DNA from: CBFIJI01 sp965662885
GTDB taxonomy: Bacteria; Bacteroidota; Bacteroidia; Flavobacteriales; Flavobacteriaceae
DNA length: 11,235 nt
NCBI GenBank assembly: GCA_965662885.1
Contig: CBFIJI010000065.1
Location: 1 to 11,235, forward strand
Reading direction: 5' to 3'
This document shows positions 5,561-11,235 of this stretch, piece by piece. The first letter of the stretch is position 1. Each line of letters begins with the position of its first letter. The notes under the pieces were generated by a model that was not told where the DNA came from, did no database searches, and saw only the letters and a program-made list of their open reading frames with translations. Position numbers and translations under genes: made by a program.

Positions 5561-6376
5561 ATGCTAATAAATAAAAAGAATCCTTTTGGTCATTATCTTA
5601 TTCTAAAGAAATGGTTGATTCGTTATTTCGGCATAATGACCCACCGTCGCTATCGAGGCTTTAATGAATTGAAGATTGAAGGCTCAGAAATTATTAAGAG
5701 CTTACCTGACAAAAATGTTTTATTTGTCTCCAATCATCAAACGTATTTTGCTGATGTCGCAGCGATGCTTCATGTGTTTAATGCCAGCTTAAGTGGTCGT
5801 ATCGATTCCCTTAAAAATGTTGGATATATCTGGAAGCCCAAACTCAATATTTACTTTGTTGCTGCAAAGGAAACAATGAAAGCAGGTTTGCTTCCTAGAG
5901 TTTTGGCCTATGCAGGCTCTGTATCTATTGAACGTACTTGGCGCGCAAGTGGAAAGGAGGTTAATCGTCAAGTAAAAATGAGTGACATTACCAATATAGG
6001 TACAGCACTTGATGATGGATGGGTAATTACTTTTCCACAAGGAACTACACATCCATTTCGACCTATTCGAAAAGGAACGGCACATATTATAAAACGCTAT
6101 AAGCCAATCGTTATCCCCATTGTTATTGACGGGTTTCGAAGATCTTTTGACAAAAAAGGCTTATTGATAAAAAAACGAGGGATTCTACAATCCATGGTTA
6201 TCAAACAACCCTTGGAGTTTAATTATGATGATGATAGCGTAGATGAAATTATAGAAAAAGTACAATACGCCATTGAACAACATCCCTCCTTTTTAAAAGT
6301 TATTTCAAAAGAAGAAATTGAAGCCCAACAGCGATTAGACATTAAGCGGAAATGGGATTATAAATCCGACGACTGA
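5561..6376 (+). CDS. PlsC-like 1-acylglycerol-3-phosphate acyltransferase, divergent motifs
   Basis: 271 aa, no signal peptide. The acyltransferase core covers about 50-220. Motif I is SNHQTYFAD (57-65): H59 and D65 are separated by five residues instead of the usual four (HX4D). Motif II is GSVSIER (119-125). Motif III is FPQGTT (158-163), where the usual FPEGTR glutamate is glutamine. Motif IV is IVIPIVIDGF (183-192). The fold and order of motifs are those of phospholipid/glycerolipid acyltransferases, which transfer an acyl chain to a lysophospholipid at the inner membrane; the changed motifs suggest a distinct flavobacterial branch with an uncertain acceptor. It might instead acylate an aminolipid or other lipid. 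It follows the Nudix gene by 19 nt with an intervening -7 box, and converges on sodC with only 8 nt between stops. Confidence 0.88.
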   Translation: MLINKKNPFGHYLILKKWLIRYFGIMTHRRYRGFNELKIEGSEIIKSLPDKNVLFVSNHQTYFADVAAMLHVFNASLSGRIDSLKNVGYIWKPKLNIYFVAAKETMKAGLLPRVLAYAGSVSIERTWRASGKEVNRQVKMSDITNIGTALDDGWVITFPQGTTHPFRPIRKGTAHIIKRYKPIVIPIVIDGFRRSFDKKGLLIKKRGILQSMVIKQPLEFNYDDDSVDEIIEKVQYAIEQHPSFLKVISKEEIEAQQRLDIKRKWDYKSDD

Positions 6377-6384
6377 AAAAATAA

Positions 6385-6981
6385 TTATTCAATAATCCCT
6401 GCACAACCGATTCGTGCTCCAGCAGCTCCGGAGGGTTGAGAAACTAGGTCATCTTCCCCCAAATGAACAATTACGGCTTTACCAATTATATTTTTGGTCT
6501 CATCCTCACAACCAATACACCATAAATCTGTTGAAAAATCAACCATTCCATGGCCACTTTGGTCCGCTGTAAAATTACCAATATCCCCCCTGTGAAAGCC
6601 TTCTTGGGCTCCCCATTTTCCGTGAGGCTGAAAGGTTGGGTTCCAATGACCTCCACTTGATTTTCCATCTTCGGACGTACAGTCTGCTTTTTCGTGAATA
6701 TGAATGGCATGCGTTCCTTCACTTAAACCTGAAATGTGAGCTTCCATAGTCACTTTGCCATTGGCTTCTTTAAAAGTAACCATCCCACTTGTAGCACTTC
6801 CACTTTTGGGATCAAGTTGAATACTTAAAACTTCTTCTTCGACATTTTTGTGACCTTCCATTTTATGGAGTACTTCTTTGTCTGAACCTGTCATGGGTTG
6901 TTCTTTTGATTTTTTTACCTGTTTACAGCCTTGAAGAACTAGGAGCAGGGACATACTTAAAAAGAGGTGTTTCATTTTCAT
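6385..6981 (-). CDS. sodC: Superoxide dismutase [Cu-Zn], lipoprotein
   Basis: 198 aa. Lipoprotein signal with lipobox LVLQGC (cysteine 19) and a short polar linker, then the Cu/Zn-SOD beta barrel from about 48. Metal ligands are all visible: copper H94 and H96 (HAIHIHE), bridging H112 (GGHWNP), zinc H120, H130 and D133 (FHRGDIGN), and copper H173 (VIVHLGEDD). C101 and C193 (ARIGCAG) form the conserved disulfide, and R190 is the active-site arginine. Unusual: an extra CxxC (WCIGC, 155 and 158) in the loop before H173. It converts superoxide to oxygen and peroxide in the periplasm or at the cell surface. The start is 2 nt after the stop of the large propeller gene, so the two are likely co-transcribed; ATG at 6975 is an alternative start two residues in. 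Confidence 0.96.
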   Translation of the reverse strand: MKMKHLFLSMSLLLVLQGCKQVKKSKEQPMTGSDKEVLHKMEGHKNVEEEVLSIQLDPKSGSATSGMVTFKEANGKVTMEAHISGLSEGTHAIHIHEKADCTSEDGKSSGGHWNPTFQPHGKWGAQEGFHRGDIGNFTADQSGHGMVDFSTDLWCIGCEDETKNIIGKAVIVHLGEDDLVSQPSGAAGARIGCAGIIE

Positions 6982-6983
6982 TT

Positions 6984-9900
6984 TTATTTTAATTTAAAGG
7001 TTATCGTATTTTTAAAGCGTTCTATGTTTTCTTTTTCTATGATTTGTTGGTAGTTGGTCCATTCCTCGTTGAAAAAAGCATTCACTTTTTCGAGAGCTTG
7101 TTCCAAATCGTTTTTTGCATGCATCATTAAAGTTTCTTCTGTAGTCGTAATCCCTTGCTTACGGCTCCGAACATACCTACTTGCCGTTTGAATACGTGTG
7201 TTTACCGTTTGTTTTGGGTTGCGAACAATTCCTTGTCTTTTATCCTCTTTACCTAAGAATAAGGCCACTATTGAATCAATTGATTTTGTAATTGCTTTAG
7301 AAGCTTCAATGCTTACTTTATGTTTTTCCTTGTCTGTATTTTGGAGTTGTTTTTCGACCTCTTTTGCACTGTTTTTACTTTCAACCAATTGTTTTACCGC
7401 ATCAGCAGCTAACTGCGAATAGTTTTCCAATTGAGCTGTAGCCTTATAAACGGCCTTTAAATCGTCCAGTTTAATTTCTAATCTGGGGTCTGCTGCAACC
7501 GTTATTTCTGTTTCACTATGTTGATCTCCATACTGTATAACGGCTCGATAAACTCCTGGAAGCACCTTTTTCCCTGAGGGCTCACTTTTGGATTTTCGTA
7601 GGGTTCTTCTTGGTCGTTCAGCTCCTTTTTCATTTAAATACCAGCTCCAACGATAGATTCCTTTTTTATCTTGTGCTTTCTTTTTGAGGGTACGAATTAA
7701 ACGATCACCATCATAAATCTTAAGGGTCAAAGAATCCCATTGCACTGCATTTTTTTGATCGTCTTTTTCTTCCTCCGCTTTATCTGTTTTCTTGGTTTTT
7801 TCTTTTGGATTGATGGCGTAGCTGAATTGAGCACCCATTTTACGGTTTTCTCCATTAAATAAAGCATCAGCTCCAAAGCGACTTCCTGTCGCTTGTTGGT
7901 AGGCAGCTAGATAAGTAGTTGGTGGGTCAAACAACGCGATCTTTTGTTGGAGTACTTCGGGGGAGGCTGCTATTTTTCGTAACGGACGAATATCATCTAA
8001 TACCCAAGCAGCTCTTCCAAAAGTTCCGATAATTAAGTCGTGTTCTCGAGGATGAATCACCAAATCTTTTGTGGAAACAGTAGGAAACAGTTTACTGTCA
8101 AATTTTTCCCATGAATCTGCTCCATTAACGGAAATATAAAGGCCATCGTCAGTACCTAAAAACAGTAAATTGGGTTCTTCTATATCTTCAACAATACTCA
8201 AGGTATAGCTACTCACATCATTTTGATCAACAATGCGTTCCCAAGTTTTTCCATAATTTTTTGTTCTATAGGCATAGGGGGTGTAATTAAACCTACGGTA
8301 GTCGTTAGCCACTAGTAGCGCTTCTCCTTTGTTTTTATTGGACGCTTTAATTTGGGTAACCCAACTACCCGTCGGAAGGTTTTTAATATTTTTTGTGACC
8401 TCTGTCCAGGTTGTTCCACCATCTTTCGTAAAATGCACTCGACCATCATCGGAAGCCGTCCAAAGCATATTTTCTTCGATAGGGGAAGGCTCAATTACAA
8501 GTAGTGTACAATGGTTTTCAGCACCAGTAGCATCGAGGGTTAAGCCACCACTTTCACTTTGTTTTTGTTTTTCTGGATCATTGGTCGTTAAGTCGGGTGA
8601 AATAACGGTCCAAGTTTGTCCTTTATTGGTGCTTTTATGGACAAATTGACTTCCAAAATAAACTGTACTGTTGTCAAACGGATCTTGTCCGATAGCTGCA
8701 TTCCAATTAAAACGAAGTTTAACCTCTGGATCCGGATGTGTTGGACGTACTAGAAAGTTGTTTCCTGTCATCCAATCGTAACGAGAAACCATTCCCTGCT
8801 GGCTCATAGCATAGCCATACCTTGAATTGTCGGGGTCTGGGACAACATCAAAACCATCTCCAAAAGCAATTTCTTGCCAATAATCATTACGAATCCCTTG
8901 CGCTTTCCAAACATAAGCTGGTCCTCGCCATGAGCCGTTGTCTTGCATTCCACCATACACATTATACGGGTATTCATTATCCACGCTAATATGATAGAAC
9001 TGTGCTACGGGAATATTACCGACGAAGCGCCATGTTTTACCGCCGTCACGACTGATGTTTAATCCACCATCATTACCGTCGATAATAAAAGAACCGTCGT
9101 TAGGGTGAATCCAAAAGGCATGATGGTCAGGGTGAACACCGTTGTTGGCATTATAGGCAGGCATCAATTGATTAAAGTTTTTTCCTCCGTCCTGAGAGAC
9201 ATTGACATAGGTAAAAATAGAAAAGACCCGATTTTCATTTTCTGGATCTACCGCAAGATCAGAGTAATAAAAGGGACGGTTGCCAATATCTTTTTTATTA
9301 TTGACCATTTTCCACTTATAACCCCCGTCTGTTGATTGGTAAAGTGCATTTTTCTTCGACTCAATTAAAGCGTAGATGATGTTGGGCTTATTTTTAGCTT
9401 GAGCAATTCCAATACGCCCTAAATTGCCTTTTGGAAGACCATCTTCAGCCGTTTTTTTTGTCCAATTTTGACCGCCATCCACGGTAATATAAAGACCGCT
9501 TCCACTTCCTCCTGATTTAAAAAACCATGGATCACGTTTATGCTCCCAAAGAGCAGCAATGATTTTATTGGGATTGGTGGGATCCATAAGCATATCGGCT
9601 ACTCCAGTTTTATTGTTGACAAAGAGGATTTTTTTCCATGATTTACCGCCATCTATCGTTTTAAAAACACCTCGTTCTGGATGTTCTCCCCAAGGAGAAC
9701 CAATAGCTCCGACATAAATTGTATTAGGATTCATAGGGTCGATTAGGATACGATGGATATGTCTTGTTTTTTCAAGCCCCATATTTTGCCATGATCTTCC
9801 ACCATCCAATGATTTGAATATCCCATAGCCTCCATTAAGACTGTTTCGAGGATTTCCTTCACCAGTTCCGACCCAAATAATGTCGGGGTTGGATTGTTGT

Positions 9901-10178
9901 ATGGCAACAGCACCAATGGATGCGGTAATTTGATCATTAAAAATTGGGGTCCATTTTACACCACCACTCGTTGATTTCCACAAACCTCCTGAGGCGGTAC
10001 CTACATACATAATATCTGGATTTTTGGTAACCACATCAATGGTGGTTACACGACCACTCATTCCACCTGGCCCTATATTTCGTGGTTGAACGTCCTTAAG
10101 TAGTTTAGTGGTGAACTCTTGTGCTTTAAGAGGAGTGAAACAAACAAGAAGTGTTATATAAAGAAAATACTTTTTCAT
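6984..10178 (-). CDS. Large secreted Asp-box (BNR/VPS10-like) beta-propeller protein
   Basis: 1064 aa from the chosen start. A signal peptide (MKKYFLYITLLVCFTPLKA, cleavage before QEF) fixes the start; an in-frame ATG 84 nt upstream would bury the signal and overlap the divergent promoter. At least eleven Asp-box-like S/T-x-D-G-G-x-x-W motifs are visible, at about 69, 123, 174, 232, 282, 328, 376, 516, 584, 639 and 683 (for example SLDGGRSW, TIDGGKSW, STDGGYKW, SRDGGKTW), indicating two beta-propellers as in sortilin or GH74-type proteins. After about 730 there is a charged linker (793-809), a FlgD-like/Ig-like segment ending PGVYRAVIQYG (near 815-885), and a helical tail. No T9SS sorting domain is evident. 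Proteins of this kind in Bacteroidota are often called glycosyl hydrolases, but no catalytic residues can be assigned; binding or proteolysis-related roles are equally possible. First gene of an operon with sodC. Confidence 0.9.
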   Translation of the reverse strand: MKKYFLYITLLVCFTPLKAQEFTTKLLKDVQPRNIGPGGMSGRVTTIDVVTKNPDIMYVGTASGGLWKSTSGGVKWTPIFNDQITASIGAVAIQQSNPDIIWVGTGEGNPRNSLNGGYGIFKSLDGGRSWQNMGLEKTRHIHRILIDPMNPNTIYVGAIGSPWGEHPERGVFKTIDGGKSWKKILFVNNKTGVADMLMDPTNPNKIIAALWEHKRDPWFFKSGGSGSGLYITVDGGQNWTKKTAEDGLPKGNLGRIGIAQAKNKPNIIYALIESKKNALYQSTDGGYKWKMVNNKKDIGNRPFYYSDLAVDPENENRVFSIFTYVNVSQDGGKNFNQLMPAYNANNGVHPDHHAFWIHPNDGSFIIDGNDGGLNISRDGGKTWRFVGNIPVAQFYHISVDNEYPYNVYGGMQDNGSWRGPAYVWKAQGIRNDYWQEIAFGDGFDVVPDPDNSRYGYAMSQQGMVSRYDWMTGNNFLVRPTHPDPEVKLRFNWNAAIGQDPFDNSTVYFGSQFVHKSTNKGQTWTVISPDLTTNDPEKQKQSESGGLTLDATGAENHCTLLVIEPSPIEENMLWTASDDGRVHFTKDGGTTWTEVTKNIKNLPTGSWVTQIKASNKNKGEALLVANDYRRFNYTPYAYRTKNYGKTWERIVDQNDVSSYTLSIVEDIEEPNLLFLGTDDGLYISVNGADSWEKFDSKLFPTVSTKDLVIHPREHDLIIGTFGRAAWVLDDIRPLRKIAASPEVLQQKIALFDPPTTYLAAYQQATGSRFGADALFNGENRKMGAQFSYAINPKEKTKKTDKAEEEKDDQKNAVQWDSLTLKIYDGDRLIRTLKKKAQDKKGIYRWSWYLNEKGAERPRRTLRKSKSEPSGKKVLPGVYRAVIQYGDQHSETEITVAADPRLEIKLDDLKAVYKATAQLENYSQLAADAVKQLVESKNSAKEVEKQLQNTDKEKHKVSIEASKAITKSIDSIVALFLGKEDKRQGIVRNPKQTVNTRIQTASRYVRSRKQGITTTEETLMMHAKNDLEQALEKVNAFFNEEWTNYQQIIEKENIERFKNTITFKLK

Positions 10179-10241
10179 GAAAATGGATTTTAGTAAATAT
10201 ATAAAATTCATCGAGTTGAATTTGATGGGATGAAATGTTTT

Positions 10242-10276
10242 TTTGAAGTACCGAATTCTCAAAACCTTTATATTTG
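10242..10276 (+). promoter_or_regulatory. Promoter of the DUF3089 lipoprotein gene
   Basis: TTTG (10242-10245) and TATATTTG (10269-10276) match the Bacteroidota -33/-7 consensus with a 23-nt spacer, the upper end of the usual range. The -7 box ends 12 nt before the ATG at 10289. The divergent propeller gene has only an imperfect box (TATATTTA on the minus strand, 10194-10201). Confidence 0.6.
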
Positions 10277-10288
10277 TAAGAAAATGTT

Positions 10289-11235
10289 ATGCGTTTAATT
10301 TCTTTTATCCTGTTGTTAGGGTTTAGTCTAATGGGCTGTAGTACGATGTATAAAACCGTTGATTTTGAATTAAAGAATGCGCCCAAAACTCCTGATTATT
10401 CCAATCAAAAATATTGGGCTGCTTTGCCGGGTCACTATCCAGCTGAATTACTTAAAATTGTTGAGGATCAAGATCAGAAAGAAGCGGATGTATTTTTTAT
10501 GTATCCGACTTTGTTGACCAATAAAAAAAATCCAGATTGGAATGCCAATATTTCGGATAGCGAAGTCAGACGACAAGTCCTCGAAAAGCCAATTGCATTG
10601 CAAGCGTCAGCCTGGGCATCTGCGGCCAATCTGTATGCTCCATTTTACCGACAGGCCCATTACCGAATTTTTGTGGAGCCTTATGAAAAGCAAGGGCATG
10701 GAGCTTGGGAATTGGCGTATGAGGATCTTCGAAATTCTTTTACCTACTATTTGGAGCATTATAATCAAGGGAAGCCAATCATTATTGCTGCCCACAGTCA
10801 GGGAAGCTACCACGCTATTCGACTTTTAAAAGAATTTTTTGATGGAAAACCCCTCCAAAAACAATTGGTTGCAGCCTATCTTGTTGGGGCAACTATTTCT
10901 CCTAATGCATTCAAAGAAATTCCATTGTTGGAGCAACCCAATGCAACAGGAGGCTTTGTGAGTTGGAATACCTATAAAATGAATAAAACCCCAAAGCAAT
11001 ATGATGCCGTTTTCAAAGGAAAGGTTGCGACGAACCCCATCACTTGGGATGCATCACTAAAAGCGGAAGAAACCCAACATAAAGGGGTGTTATATCAAGA
11101 TGGAAAGTTATACCCTAATAGTCTTTCTATTCAAAAAACAGATGGCTTGCTTTGGAGTACCGTCCCGAAAATACCCAAGCGTTTTTTTATGTTCTTTATT
11201 AAAAACTACCATTTTGCAGATGTAAATCTCTTTTG
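10289..11235 (+). CDS. DUF3089-family alpha/beta-hydrolase lipoprotein, C-terminus cut
   Basis: 315 codons are present, open to the right edge. A short lipoprotein signal (MRLISFILLLGFSLMGC, cysteine 17) is followed by a DUF3089 domain: DVFFMYPTLL (67-76), then a stretch with ASAANLYAPFYRQAHYR (110-126), AYEDLRNSF (143-151) and the nucleophile elbow IIIAAHSQGSYHAIRLL (164-180), where S170 in AHSQG is the predicted catalytic serine. NYHFADVNLF at 306-315 is the conserved end of the domain, so only a few dozen residues should be missing; H308 is a candidate catalytic histidine. It is a predicted membrane-anchored serine hydrolase; the substrate is unknown. The start was chosen for the signal peptide; an ATG 5 nt upstream is out of frame. 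It has its own promoter and diverges from the propeller gene. Confidence 0.9.
   Translation, partial: MRLISFILLLGFSLMGCSTMYKTVDFELKNAPKTPDYSNQKYWAALPGHYPAELLKIVEDQDQKEADVFFMYPTLLTNKKNPDWNANISDSEVRRQVLEKPIALQASAWASAANLYAPFYRQAHYRIFVEPYEKQGHGAWELAYEDLRNSFTYYLEHYNQGKPIIIAAHSQGSYHAIRLLKEFFDGKPLQKQLVAAYLVGATISPNAFKEIPLLEQPNATGGFVSWNTYKMNKTPKQYDAVFKGKVATNPITWDASLKAEETQHKGVLYQDGKLYPNSLSIQKTDGLLWSTVPKIPKRFFMFFIKNYHFADVNLF

Noticed and set aside
6380..6389. Palindrome AATAATTATT between the acyltransferase and sodC stops as a shared terminator
   Set aside because: There is no loop or T-run; it is a short AT palindrome of a kind expected by chance.
10179..10262. 28-codon N-terminal extension of the propeller gene
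   Set aside because: It would place the signal peptide inside the protein and overlap the divergent promoter; the start at 10178 gives a standard signal.

Overview
The window looks like a chromosomal segment of a low-GC marine-type Flavobacteriaceae (Bacteroidota). The grounds are the AT-rich non-coding DNA, repeated TAnnTTTG -7 promoter elements (the Bacteroidota sigma-factor signature), few Shine-Dalgarno sequences, several short-signal lipoproteins, and proteins whose wording matches flavobacterial families (PadR plus PspC pair, large secreted Asp-box propeller, DUF3089 lipoprotein). I see no mobile element, CRISPR array or clear sign of horizontal transfer.

Layout. 1-134 (-): N-terminus of an FAD-dependent oxidoreductase, cut by the window edge. 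391-564 (-): two tandem proline tRNAs (UGG then GGG anticodon) followed by a hairpin/T-run terminator at 333-368 and preceded by a roughly 320-base non-coding leader. 887-2793 (-): a translationally overlapped padR-pspC pair, probably a membrane signalling unit. 2943-3137 (+): a small conserved-looking protein of unknown function. 3134-4072 (-): OxyR, with both redox cysteines. 4185-4898 (-): cyclophilin-type peptidyl-prolyl isomerase lipoprotein. 4897-6376 (+): CoA-type Nudix hydrolase and a divergent PlsC-like acyltransferase. 6385-10178 (-): large secreted Asp-box beta-propeller protein followed 2 nt later by a Cu/Zn superoxide dismutase lipoprotein. 10289-11235 (+): DUF3089 alpha/beta-hydrolase lipoprotein, cut by the window edge just short of its C-terminus.

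How the genes fit together. There is a loose envelope and oxidative-stress theme: OxyR (peroxide sensing), SodC and a cyclophilin (both exported lipoproteins), and PadR-PspC (membrane stress or signalling). Proximity does not prove a shared pathway. The Nudix and acyltransferase genes are 19 nt apart and may be co-transcribed, each also having a -7 box exactly 8 nt before its ATG, which suggests leaderless transcripts.

The most unusual points are: the divergent cyclophilin and Nudix genes whose start codons share bases (CATG at 4896-4899), so that each promoter must lie inside the other gene; PadR coupled to a protein with an N-terminal HAAS-like helical domain and a PspC domain; the acyltransferase with altered catalytic motifs (HX5D, FPQGT); the extra CxxC in SodC; and tight coupling of the giant propeller to sodC. 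I found no clearly novel multi-gene system; most of the window is ordinary flavobacterial core genome.
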